Source: Oligoflexia bacterium (GTDB taxonomy: Bacteria; Bdellovibrionota; Bacteriovoracia; Bacteriovoracales; Bacteriovoracaceae). Taken from it: a stretch of 64,000 nucleotides of DNA. Positions within the stretch are counted from its first letter, which is position 1. The number at the start of each line of letters is the position of its first letter. This document shows, piece by piece, positions 47,357-55,984 of the stretch. The notes beneath the pieces were generated by a model. The model was not told the DNA's origin. It worked only from the letters and a program-made list of their open reading frames with translations, and did not search any database. The DNA lies in the NCBI GenBank assembly GCA_015232355.1, contig JADFZW010000024.1:23778-87777 (forward strand), read 5' to 3'. Position numbers and translations under genes: made by a program.

Positions 47357-48874
47357 TTAAGAATTGTTACACAAATTATCTCTTGAAGCATGTAGTGTCT
47401 GAAAAAAAATATCGATTCCCATAATTATGATCGCATTATTAAGTAAAAAGAGTTGAGCATTGTAACGATTAAACCCCATGGTAGCATATGTAATGGGGTC
47501 GTTTAATCTTGGATCAATCACATTATTAACCATTACAACCGGAACCATATTCAGAAGATAATTGCATACTACAATGCCTGCAAAAAAAATAACTATTCTA
47601 CGTCTGTAGAGTTTGTCGGGTCCGTAGGGTCTGTAGGTTCTGCAGGGATTTAATATAAGATATACTGCACTTACCATTGAAAGAACAAAGGAGATGCTAG
47701 CGGAACATTTGATTATGCTTTCACAGCTACTACTCAAAGAGTAATAGAGAGAGATAATTCCATTCGGAATTCTTTTTGCAATTAAAAGTGGGTCGTTAAT
47801 CATTTCATCAAAAAATTGTCCACCACTACTACTCACAACCAATGGACGTGATATCTGATCTAAATAAAGCAAGAGAAGAGGAAGAAGTAAAAAAATTATT
47901 GATATTAGGTTTAGTTTTCTAAGTTTAGGAACAAAACCTCCATTAAATACCATCATAAAAAAAATCCAAAAGATAATAATCAAAACACGATATAATCCAT
48001 CAACTTTTGTAATCATAGCTAAAACAAAAATCAGAGACAAAATAAATAATAGTGATGGTGATATTTTCTCTTCATAGAAAAACATAAAAGCAATTAGTGT
48101 ACATCCAAGAAATATATAGTAACTCTGATCAATGTCAGCATAACCAGAGATCATCGCCGAAGGAATGTCTCTAACTCCAAAAGTAAGCGCTAGAGAAAAA
48201 ATCAAAAGTAAAGACCTTCTAAACTCAGTCGCAAACTTAAGAAAAAAGAGTGAGGTAAAAAAAATGCCATACATATAAATGGCATCAAAGAGTTTCACAG
48301 CAAATGCAGGATGGATGTAAGGTAACGGTAAGCTTACAATATTAACTAACATGCCTACTGAATGATAAAGCGGATAGTGAGTCCATAGAGCTAAATCTTT
48401 TTCAATCCAGGGAGAATAAAGAATTTTTCCTAAGTAACTCCAATTATGGGCCTTGAGGCCCCAATGAATCATACCATCACCAACCCAAATATCACTGATG
48501 GCAACTCGAACATACAAAGAAAGCATGGTTAACGAAAGGAGTATTAAGAGTATTCGTCCGAAAATTTTATAACTTAGAAAATATCCTTTAATCTCTTGAT
48601 AGGATTCTATTAAGTTTTTTCTATACCAAAAAGCAATTGCAAAGATTATAGTAATCCACGGTACAAGCAAAGAAACAGTTGTGATCTTTATTGATACAAT
48701 ATTTAAGATATAAATTAATAGCGATGGTAGTAAAATAGCAAGAAGAGGAGTAATAGCAAAACGTAGTAAAAGATTATCATTATCATTATCATTATCACTA
48801 TCACTTTTTGTAATTAAAACTAACGTCAAACTATATCCAGAAAATAATAACCATAGAAGATATATTAAAAGCAT
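47357..48874 (-). CDS. polytopic membrane protein, GT-C glycosyltransferase-like
   Basis: A 505-residue protein with about 11 to 13 predicted membrane segments. The first large loop has DIWVGDGMIHWGLKAHNW followed by THYPLYHS, which resembles the catalytic-loop pattern of GT-C-fold transferases (an acidic residue near W..KA, then YPL). These enzymes use polyprenyl-phosphate sugars. The match is by pattern only. It overlaps the upstream 166-residue gene by 10 bases, so the two are likely coupled. An Asp-Asn repeat near residues 24-32 interrupts the first loop. Confidence 0.5.
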   Translation of the reverse strand: MLLIYLLWLLFSGYSLTLVLITKSDSDNDNDNDNLLLRFAITPLLAILLPSLLIYILNIVSIKITTVSLLVPWITIIFAIAFWYRKNLIESYQEIKGYFLSYKIFGRILLILLSLTMLSLYVRVAISDIWVGDGMIHWGLKAHNWSYLGKILYSPWIEKDLALWTHYPLYHSVGMLVNIVSLPLPYIHPAFAVKLFDAIYMYGIFFTSLFFLKFATEFRRSLLLIFSLALTFGVRDIPSAMISGYADIDQSYYIFLGCTLIAFMFFYEEKISPSLLFILSLIFVLAMITKVDGLYRVLIIIFWIFFMMVFNGGFVPKLRKLNLISIIFLLLPLLLLYLDQISRPLVVSSSGGQFFDEMINDPLLIAKRIPNGIISLYYSLSSSCESIIKCSASISFVLSMVSAVYLILNPCRTYRPYGPDKLYRRRIVIFFAGIVVCNYLLNMVPVVMVNNVIDPRLNDPITYATMGFNRYNAQLFLLNNAIIIMGIDIFFQTLHASRDNLCNNS

Positions 48875-49365
48875 GTAGATCCTATTTTTAATATAATATA
48901 ATTTCCTTCATCAGCAACAATATTGTACTCATGATTGTACTCATGTTTAAATTGCGCCACTCTCTTATCTAATAAAAGAAACTTAATCTTATTTTGTTTT
49001 ATAAAATCAAGCTTCTCATTCATGCTTAATTTCAGAGGTACATTCAAAATTCTCATTGGGAAAAGATAAAATCTAAAAAGGTAATAATCAAATCCAAGTA
49101 CACCTATTAGATATTGTTTGTTGCAATTGCAACTGCAATTGTTTTTTTGTATTTCATTTGTCAACTTGGTGATTAACGGACGCATTGGATGATTTTGATA
49201 TATAGAAGATGGAGTGACGATAGCATTAATGGTTGAAGGTTTAAAGATATTATAGAATGGAGAAAAACGAAAAAAGGTATTTGCGGCATTTAATATATAA
49301 AGAAAAAATAAACCACCGAACAAGAAAACCCAAATAAATAAAAAAACTTTAGAAATTTTTTTCAC
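48865..49365 (-). CDS. membrane-anchored small protein, possible partner of the GT-C-like protein
   Basis: A 166-residue protein starting at GTG (49365), with one transmembrane segment at about 5-28 and an extracytoplasmic part that ends in YIILKIG. The motifs IKFLLLDKRVAQF and 'DEGNYIILK' resemble the short soluble domain after the last membrane helix in GT-C enzymes (a strand 'yllv', then 'y.ly.l'). It may be a split-off piece of such an enzyme or an accessory subunit. Unrecognised otherwise. Confidence 0.45.
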   Translation of the reverse strand: MKKISKVFLFIWVFLFGGLFFLYILNAANTFFRFSPFYNIFKPSTINAIVTPSSIYQNHPMRPLITKLTNEIQKNNCSCNCNKQYLIGVLGFDYYLFRFYLFPMRILNVPLKLSMNEKLDFIKQNKIKFLLLDKRVAQFKHEYNHEYNIVADEGNYIILKIGSTCF

Positions 49366-49613
49366 TTTAATTACTCGTTAGACCCTTATTTTTAAACAAA
49401 ATTTATTTATAAAAAAACACAAATGTGTGAACAGTGAGAAAAAATATTGGCATCAAAATAACCAAAAATCAATAAAATCCCTTTGTTTTTGAAAAAAGCT
49501 TCGATGATGTTACTATAAATTTAATTTAGTAAATTATTTTTATTCATAAACAAAGTTGCTTGTACAGTCACCTACACGCATAGGATACAAACGAAAAAGG
49601 AGATATTGCGATT

Positions 49614-51488
49614 ATGAGACTAAACATTAAACATATTCCATTTATGCTGACTCTTATTTTCACTTACTTCACAAATATTATTTACACCTCTGCTAGTGCT
49701 AGTGAAGAAGTAAAGAAATCATCTATTCTCTGGAATGGTAGAATTGATCTTGGCAAAGGTTATAGTTCGACATTTCTTCCTGTGAATAAAGGGTTATTAA
49801 CAGAAGATATCTATACTTCAGAACCACAAAAACATCTCGAAAAAGATACTCCATTACTCCTTAAAATAAATAAAGACAAAACATCTTTAGCAAGACGTTT
49901 TGACTTGGCAAGAACTAATGTTTTAGGAACAGCTGTTGGAGAACACTTGCATGATTTTTACAAGGAGGATTTTCTCGATCCAGAGGGTGAACCTTGGAAC
50001 GGAATGTGCCATCGTTGGACAGCGGCGTCTTGTGATCCTAATGTTACAAAATATCTTCGTGCAGAATCAAACAGCGATTTTCAAACTAAAAATATTGTCT
50101 GTGGTGATGTTTTACTTGAAATGCCAGAGTTACGGGAACTCTTTACTGCTAACTATCCTTCTTGGAATGATAATTTTTTTAGAGGTAGTAATCGTAATAA
50201 TCCTAATGAATACTATAATGATGCTCTATATTTTCAGAGTAAATATGCAGTCGAGCATATCGCAAAACATGGCGGTATGCCCGCATTTAAAGAGATTAAT
50301 CAAATTGATATTTTACTTTTAGATTCCTTAGGACAATTTTATCTAGCTAAAGGAGAACATTTATTGCCCGAAAAATGGATGTTGCCACCACATCTATTTC
50401 ACGATTGGGCCTTAACAGGAATGAAGCGAGGGGGATTTGTTATAAACAATGATCCTGATGAAGAGTTATGGAATCAACCAGTTTTTAAAATGAGCTCAAC
50501 TTCAATACCTATTAAAAATAGTGGTGCTGATTTACCGTATTTCCATTACGAAAATGACGATGCTAAAGAAGGAAATCACTTCTTTTATAAAGGAGAAAAC
50601 AAAGAAGCAGAAAAAGAGTTAGATCGCTTAGACAATATTGATAAACTCCTAAGAGTTCTTGCTAATGACCGTCGTAAATCACCAGATACAAAGATATCAG
50701 AGATAATTAATAGCTTTAGCTCAGAAAACAGGATTGATCCTGAAGTAGCTCAATTTGTAAAACAGCAAGAATTAGAAGGCAAACAATTAGTTGCAACTAT
50801 TAAAGCACTACTTAAATGGAAAAATGATACTTTCGAAAATGCTAAAAGATTAGGATTAAAATTAAAAGATAATTTTATAATGGAAAAAGTGGATACTCTT
50901 CTCGATTTTATGCAAGAAAATGATAATTTCCGTGCATCTGCAGACGATATAGAACAAGCTCATTATACATATTATGTAGTAAAAAATAAAAGCAATGATT
51001 TTATCTATTCAAACTGGGTTGGCCCGAATGTAAAGAAATCTCGTCCAGGATCAATTTGGTATCCAAGACGTGAATCAGACACATGTAAAAAATATTCGAT
51101 AAAAACTGCAGACAAATTCAAGGAGATCTTGACGAAAAAAGAGTATGTCTATGTAGATTATGATGATCTTGCTGAATCTAGAAAAGAGTTCCAAAGAATA
51201 AATGATGTACGTGAAGTTTGTATCCAACGGGCCACTAGTGATCTATTAGATCTGTGCCAAAACTGTAAATCGCTTGAAACATTAAATGACGAATTAATAA
51301 AAGTTGTGAATGTACTAGAGGGAGATAAAGGTGCAATTTCGGAAGAGCAAAAAAAATCAGCAAAGGAAAAGATAAACAACTTTAATAGGAAAAACAATGC
51401 TGAAATTGATAGAGATAGTTTTAATAATGAATTAAGAAAGAGAGGCATTAAAGCACAGATCGATGAAAAAGGTGAGTTGGTTTTTTAA
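49614..51488 (+). CDS. secreted transglutaminase, oomycete elicitor (TGase_elicitor) type
   Basis: A 624-residue protein with a signal peptide (about 1-30, ending TSASA). WNGMCHRWTAAS around Cys132 matches the active-site pattern W-x-G-x-C-H-x-W of the Phytophthora GP42-type transglutaminase family. The candidate His263 is in LFHDWALTG. Then VINNDPDEELWNQPVF carries LWNQPV (285-290), the core of the Pep-13 elicitor motif known as VWNQPVRGF. The order Cys, His, Asp then WNQP fits the family. It would crosslink Gln and Lys side chains outside the cell. The C-terminal 300 residues are helical, charged and unrecognised; a 'YYVVKNKSNDFIYSNWVGP' block is in the middle. AAGGAG precedes the ATG. Confidence 0.65.
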   Translation: MRLNIKHIPFMLTLIFTYFTNIIYTSASASEEVKKSSILWNGRIDLGKGYSSTFLPVNKGLLTEDIYTSEPQKHLEKDTPLLLKINKDKTSLARRFDLARTNVLGTAVGEHLHDFYKEDFLDPEGEPWNGMCHRWTAASCDPNVTKYLRAESNSDFQTKNIVCGDVLLEMPELRELFTANYPSWNDNFFRGSNRNNPNEYYNDALYFQSKYAVEHIAKHGGMPAFKEINQIDILLLDSLGQFYLAKGEHLLPEKWMLPPHLFHDWALTGMKRGGFVINNDPDEELWNQPVFKMSSTSIPIKNSGADLPYFHYENDDAKEGNHFFYKGENKEAEKELDRLDNIDKLLRVLANDRRKSPDTKISEIINSFSSENRIDPEVAQFVKQQELEGKQLVATIKALLKWKNDTFENAKRLGLKLKDNFIMEKVDTLLDFMQENDNFRASADDIEQAHYTYYVVKNKSNDFIYSNWVGPNVKKSRPGSIWYPRRESDTCKKYSIKTADKFKEILTKKEYVYVDYDDLAESRKEFQRINDVREVCIQRATSDLLDLCQNCKSLETLNDELIKVVNVLEGDKGAISEEQKKSAKEKINNFNRKNNAEIDRDSFNNELRKRGIKAQIDEKGELVF

Positions 51489-51501
51489 AGTCTAAACTAA
51501 T

Positions 51502-52191
51502 CTATAAATCATATAAGTAACTATCAGGTGTTGGGGCAATTTTTTTAGCAAAAAAACACACGTTTAAATAAGCACTAAAACCACTTACACTTGATTCACG
51601 TGGATTGCATATTCGTGCGGGAAATCGATAACAAGAAGAGATTATTTTCATTCCCATTTTTTCATTAAACATTCCTGACAATGCTTCAACAGAATAGCGA
51701 AAGTAATCATGAGGGTATCCATGATATGGATATGTCTGATGAGTTTGAATAAAAATTCCCCCACCAACTTTCAAAGATTTCATAATATGATGAGCGGCCA
51801 GATGAGGATATTTAATATGCTCTAAAGTTGAGCAAGAGATAATAATATCAAAGCGCTCATTTCCAACCACCTCAGCAAAACTATGTAGATCGGCCACTAT
51901 ATCAACATCAATTCCATTTTCAATATCTGTTCCTAAAAATTCTAGGGCATGAGGAACCCACTCTTTATGATGAGTGGGAATGGTAGGATTTTGCCTTTTA
52001 GTTCCAAGCTCTATTACTGATGGACTCTTAAAAGTTTTACAAAAATCCCAAAAGGAGAGTAGCGCTGGATTGTTCTCGGGTGTGTATTCTGACAAATTAA
52101 ATCTTTTATATTTTAAACCTAGACCACCAACAAGATTCACCATCTGAAAAAAATATTTGTTATTAAAAATTTTTTTAATAATTGTTTCCAT
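51502..52191 (-). CDS. class I SAM-dependent methyltransferase
   Basis: A 229-residue methyltransferase with SVIELGTKRQ (motif I), a LGTDIENGIDVDIVADLH acidic stretch, DIIISCSTLEHIKYP and the SLKVGGGIFIQTHQTYPYHGYPHDYFRYS segment seen in glycan-cluster enzymes. Its gene is the last of the minus-strand run of glycan genes. It probably methylates a sugar or lipid-linked intermediate; the substrate is not evident. A 14-base gap separates it from the convergent transglutaminase gene. Confidence 0.85.
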   Translation of the reverse strand: METIIKKIFNNKYFFQMVNLVGGLGLKYKRFNLSEYTPENNPALLSFWDFCKTFKSPSVIELGTKRQNPTIPTHHKEWVPHALEFLGTDIENGIDVDIVADLHSFAEVVGNERFDIIISCSTLEHIKYPHLAAHHIMKSLKVGGGIFIQTHQTYPYHGYPHDYFRYSVEALSGMFNEKMGMKIISSCYRFPARICNPRESSVSGFSAYLNVCFFAKKIAPTPDSYLYDL

Positions 52192-52210
52192 TAATTCTTA
52201 CGCTCACTAA

Positions 52211-52975
52211 TTAAAAAAATCTAAAGCGAAATAATGTCCATACCGCCTTAAAACCATCTTTAGTGGCAATCTTTTTTCCCTCATCTTTTCCTCTAGGATT
52301 ATAATCAATGGGCACTTCTACAATTTTGGCACCTAAACGAATAAATTTGGCAGTTAATTCATGATCGGTTTCAAATCCCGAGGTTACAATGTTCATCTCT
52401 TTTAGTGCTGATGCCGGATAAAGTTTATAAGCAGTAAGCGTATCGGTAATTTTGCGAGTGTAGAGTAAGAAAGTCCAGGCACTCAAAATTACTCCTGCTA
52501 ACCAAGGCCCAACACTTTGGCGTGAATGTTTTCCTGGAAAGAGTTTTAACAATCCATTTTTTTTAATCTCTCCTAACAAACGACTTCCGTAGACTAATAA
52601 AAGTGAATTAGCATTTGACTGAGCATTTGATTTTTTAATTGCTTCCAACATAGTAATATAATCTTTAGGAAAATATTCCAAGTCAGCATCTTGAATTAAA
52701 ATATAATCACCAGTTGCCTCTTTAATACCTCGGCGAACTGCCGCTCCCTTACCCTGATTAGGAATTTGCATAAAGACCTTGATATTTAGTTGTGGATGAG
52801 TAGAAGCAAATTGAGAAGCAATTTGAAAGGTTTTATCCTTTGATCCATCATCTACCACAATGATCTCTTTAGTAAAACCCATCTTATCCGTATCGATCTC
52901 TTTTATAATCTCTAAAAGATTGCCAATAAATTTTTCCTCATTGTATGCAGGAATAACTATAGATAATATATTCAT
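52211..52975 (-). CDS. family 2 glycosyltransferase
   Basis: A 254-residue enzyme of the dolichyl/polyprenyl-phosphate sugar synthase type: IPAYNEEKFIGNL at the start, VVDDGSKDKT, DADLEYFP as the metal-binding DxD-like site, and IVEVPIDYNPR with GKDEGKKI near the end. The usual C-terminal membrane helices are absent. It likely loads a sugar on a polyprenyl carrier for the GT-C enzymes. The start lies one base past the upstream stop codon, which implies coupled translation. Confidence 0.9.
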   Translation of the reverse strand: MNILSIVIPAYNEEKFIGNLLEIIKEIDTDKMGFTKEIIVVDDGSKDKTFQIASQFASTHPQLNIKVFMQIPNQGKGAAVRRGIKEATGDYILIQDADLEYFPKDYITMLEAIKKSNAQSNANSLLLVYGSRLLGEIKKNGLLKLFPGKHSRQSVGPWLAGVILSAWTFLLYTRKITDTLTAYKLYPASALKEMNIVTSGFETDHELTAKFIRLGAKIVEVPIDYNPRGKDEGKKIATKDGFKAVWTLFRFRFF

Positions 52976-52976
52976 A

Positions 52977-55037
52977 TTAACACCTTCTTAATTTCATAGT
53001 TATCATAACAATCAATGCACGAAAACCATCTCTAACTTTGGTCTTCTTTCCATCTTTTTTAGTTCGCGCTTTATAATTCACAGGATATTCAAAGATAAAT
53101 ATTTTCCTCATGCTCAGTTTGGCCATAATTTCACTCTCAAGTTCAAGACCATTTGAACGCAAGGAGAACTCTTTTAATAGATGACTATCGAAAGCTTTAA
53201 GGCCGGTTAATGGATCAGAGACAAAACGATTATAGAGTAGTAAACCTAAAATACTTAAAAGCATTCCACCATATTTACTTACAAAATAACCAAGATAATC
53301 TCTTTGATAAATTCCTCGTATACGATCATCGAGATTCAAACACTTTACTGAGCGACCACCAAAGACAACTTTAAATTCATTATTGATTATCGCCGAAAGC
53401 ATCGGAATAACATCATCTACATCATATTCATTATCGCAAGGGAAAAAGAGAATAATATTTCCTTTTGCCTGATCAACTCCAAAGCGCAGTGCCGCCCCTC
53501 TACCTGATCCATATCCATAAGCTTTAGTTTTCGGTAATTGATAAGATACAATATCCTTTTCCCGAATCGCCAATTGATATGAACCATCTGTCGAACCACC
53601 ATCCACAAAAATAATTTCTTTAGAAACTCCTAGCTCCTCCAAATTCAATAACTTCAATTGCTGTAAAACTTTGCCTAAAGTTTTGCTCTCATTTAAACAT
53701 GGAACTATTATGGAAACCATGTAGTGATGACGTTTTACTTTGCGATTCAAGCGAGTGTTTGCTATTGAAATTAATTCATTCACTACCTGCCCACCCAAAT
53801 GACCTAGCTTAGAATTTCTCCAATCTTTTAATAAAACTTTTTCTAAAGGAATAGGAGAAGGAAATGAGTCAGTATCAAACTTTACGTATTGAATATCATT
53901 GTTTTGATTTTGATTTTGATTTTGATTTTGATTGGAAATTTGTACAAAAAAAGTAGATACAAAATCATCCCAAGCAAATTCAATATTACTTATGCTACGT
54001 AAACTACCTTTGCGACTTAAATAATAAATAAACTTACTTATTAGAGTACCAACATTTTCACTTTGAATTTCATGATCTTTTAAAATATTAGAGATGAATA
54101 CCTTCTCTGCACTCTTGTTTTCCATAATCGCTTCCGCAACTCCCGAGGTCAAATAGGATGGAAAGAGAGACGAATGCTGAGTTCCTGGCCCATAAACAAT
54201 AACATCTACATCCCGAAGTGCTTGCTGTACCTCCGGATTAATCTTTGGATATTTGGATTTTTTTCGTAAATAATTTACTTTTTCCTCTATAGAATTTAAT
54301 CCCAGCAGGTAACTTTCTTCTTCAAATGAAAGATAGTTAGAAAGTAAAAAAATCTCTTTAATAGGAGAATCATTTTGCTTTGAAACTAACGATGCTTCAT
54401 CCGCAATATAGCATCCATCTTCTTTTAGTGCCACCAACACTAGATTTTCCCCATCAGTGACATTTAAAACCCGCCCACGCAATTCACACAACTTAGCAAA
54501 TTGCTCAACACTCTTATTAAAATTAGAATCATTTAGTAAATAGCAACCAGCAAAGAAAATGTTACCTAGAGAACAATCAGAGAAATCAAAATCAGAATTC
54601 AAATTAAATCTATAATAATTTTTAAAAGCACTTAAAAACTCTTTAAGCTTATTTACTTGTTTAAGATTTAAGTGAGCTATGACTGACAACAAAGAAGACG
54701 AATGATTAGAATCAAATAAACTATCCAAGTAAGCTACTGCCTGATTAAAATCAATATCTTCAGGCAGACGATATTCTAAAAGTGATTTCAGGGCTTGGAT
54801 GGAGCGATCACCATTAAAATCCATTAAGGTGGAAATATTTTTTCTTACATCAGATGGACCAAGCATTCCCGGAATTAGACGACGTAATCTTCCAGTGGAG
54901 AGACCATCATCATAGGTATTAACAATAATTGTAAGTTCAATTTGTTGATGAACGAGAAGAGTTCTGATTATATTGACAGAACCTCTACCACCACAAAATA
55001 TGGCCATCTTTAATTTTTCTTCTCGATTTAATAACAT
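52977..55037 (-). CDS. YvcK/CofD-like protein fused to a family 2 glycosyltransferase
   Basis: A 686-residue fusion. Residues 10-340 resemble YvcK/CofD: FCGGRGSVNIIRTL, NTYDDGLSTGRLRRLIPGMLGPSDVRKNISTL and VDVIVYGPGTQHSSLFPSYL. YvcK proteins bind UDP-sugars and link carbon use to the cell wall; CofD transfers phospholactate. A linker with Asn-Gln repeats (369-380) leads to a GT2 domain (441-680) with SIIVPCLNESKTL, EIIFVDGGSTDGS and PCDNEYDVDDV. The fusion of the two is unusual. It lies between the nucleotidyltransferase and another GT2, so it probably combines nucleotide-sugar sensing or synthesis with transfer (inference). Confidence 0.85.
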   Translation of the reverse strand: MLLNREEKLKMAIFCGGRGSVNIIRTLLVHQQIELTIIVNTYDDGLSTGRLRRLIPGMLGPSDVRKNISTLMDFNGDRSIQALKSLLEYRLPEDIDFNQAVAYLDSLFDSNHSSSLLSVIAHLNLKQVNKLKEFLSAFKNYYRFNLNSDFDFSDCSLGNIFFAGCYLLNDSNFNKSVEQFAKLCELRGRVLNVTDGENLVLVALKEDGCYIADEASLVSKQNDSPIKEIFLLSNYLSFEEESYLLGLNSIEEKVNYLRKKSKYPKINPEVQQALRDVDVIVYGPGTQHSSLFPSYLTSGVAEAIMENKSAEKVFISNILKDHEIQSENVGTLISKFIYYLSRKGSLRSISNIEFAWDDFVSTFFVQISNQNQNQNQNQNNDIQYVKFDTDSFPSPIPLEKVLLKDWRNSKLGHLGGQVVNELISIANTRLNRKVKRHHYMVSIIVPCLNESKTLGKVLQQLKLLNLEELGVSKEIIFVDGGSTDGSYQLAIREKDIVSYQLPKTKAYGYGSGRGAALRFGVDQAKGNIILFFPCDNEYDVDDVIPMLSAIINNEFKVVFGGRSVKCLNLDDRIRGIYQRDYLGYFVSKYGGMLLSILGLLLYNRFVSDPLTGLKAFDSHLLKEFSLRSNGLELESEIMAKLSMRKIFIFEYPVNYKARTKKDGKKTKVRDGFRALIVMITMKLRRC
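53903..53932 (-). repeat. Asn-Gln coding hexanucleotide repeat in the YvcK-glycosyltransferase linker
   Basis: Five perfect TTTGAT units (plus strand) encode the Asn-Gln linker on the minus strand. The unit is the same as in nrdJ at 17619-17648. Confidence 0.85.
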
Positions 55038-55040
55038 AAC

Positions 55041-55850
55041 TTATTTGTACCTATTACTTAATATCTCTTCCACTAATTTTGCATCTTCTTTTGTATTTAT
55101 ACCTAAGGTTTCACTCTCATCATCCATATTAAGCGTCTGCACTTGAGCAAATTCTGGAATCAATTGCAAAAAATTAAATTCTTTAGTTGTTGCTCCTGAA
55201 TATTTACTTCTTTGTTTAATATCAAAAGCAAAATTAAGCGTTGAAAATAAAGTCTTACTATCAACTAAAAAAAGTCCACAGTCGCTCTCTCCGATTGCTA
55301 CGGGAATATTTTCCTCTCGTTTTTGATAGACGTAGACAATTTTTCCTTGTTGATTACGTTCAAAATGAATATATGAATTTTCCTTCATCATCGAGGGCAA
55401 AGTAAATATAGTTGAACTACTCTCATGCAAAGAAATTGCACGTTCTATAGTTTTTGGTTTTACCGTGATTTGATCTCCCCAGATGATGAGTGAATGCTTT
55501 GTATGTACAGATGACTCTGACATTAAAATAGCATGGCCCATTCCCAAAGGTTGTTCTTGAATAGCAATTTTTACTTCTATATTTGAATTAAGACTAATCT
55601 CACTTAAATATTTCAATACTACATCCTCACCCTCTGGAGATAAAACAAAAACAAAATTTTTCACATAGGGAGAAAGCAGATCAATCAACCAATAAATAAT
55701 TGGACGATCAAGAATAGGATATAAAATTTTTGGAAGATGATAATTTAATCTTGACCCCTTCCCCGCCGCTGGAATAATTGCAGTCCATTCTTCTCTTCTG
55801 CTTGTTCTTCTTCCTTCGAAAATTTCTGAATTTTCATGATGCGAATACAA
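55041..55850 (-). CDS. sugar nucleotidyltransferase (GlmU N-domain-like)
   Basis: A 269-residue nucleotidyltransferase: IPAAGKGSRLNYHLPKILYPI is the nucleotide-binding G-x-G-x-R...K pattern, followed by QEQPLGMGHAILMSES (the QxxPxGxxHA block of GlmU-type uridylyltransferases). It has no left-handed helix acetyltransferase domain. It would make a UDP- or other nucleotide-sugar for the cluster. The start is TTG at 55850, with an AGAGGTAAT motif about 9 bases upstream; no ATG is available near. The next gene's start lies 4 bases beyond its stop. Confidence 0.85.
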   Translation of the reverse strand: MYSHHENSEIFEGRRTSRREEWTAIIPAAGKGSRLNYHLPKILYPILDRPIIYWLIDLLSPYVKNFVFVLSPEGEDVVLKYLSEISLNSNIEVKIAIQEQPLGMGHAILMSESSVHTKHSLIIWGDQITVKPKTIERAISLHESSSTIFTLPSMMKENSYIHFERNQQGKIVYVYQKREENIPVAIGESDCGLFLVDSKTLFSTLNFAFDIKQRSKYSGATTKEFNFLQLIPEFAQVQTLNMDDESETLGINTKEDAKLVEEILSNRYK

Positions 55851-55984
55851 CTTATTACCTCTTACCTCTTATCTTGCCTCTTGCCTCTTATCCATAATTT
55901 GAATTTGTCGTTTACTTAACTACGGACATATAATAATTTGTTACCATTAACAACCGTAATTAAATAAAAGATTTTCTTACTCTA
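55851..55984. promoter_or_regulatory. divergent promoter region of the glycan cluster
   Basis: A 134-base gap separating the two arms of the cluster. It begins with a CTTATTACCT-like imperfect repeat (55851-55891, units of 7 to 10 bases rich in CTCTTA/CTCTTG). The rest is AT-rich and should contain both promoters, but I cannot fix either. Confidence 0.35.
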
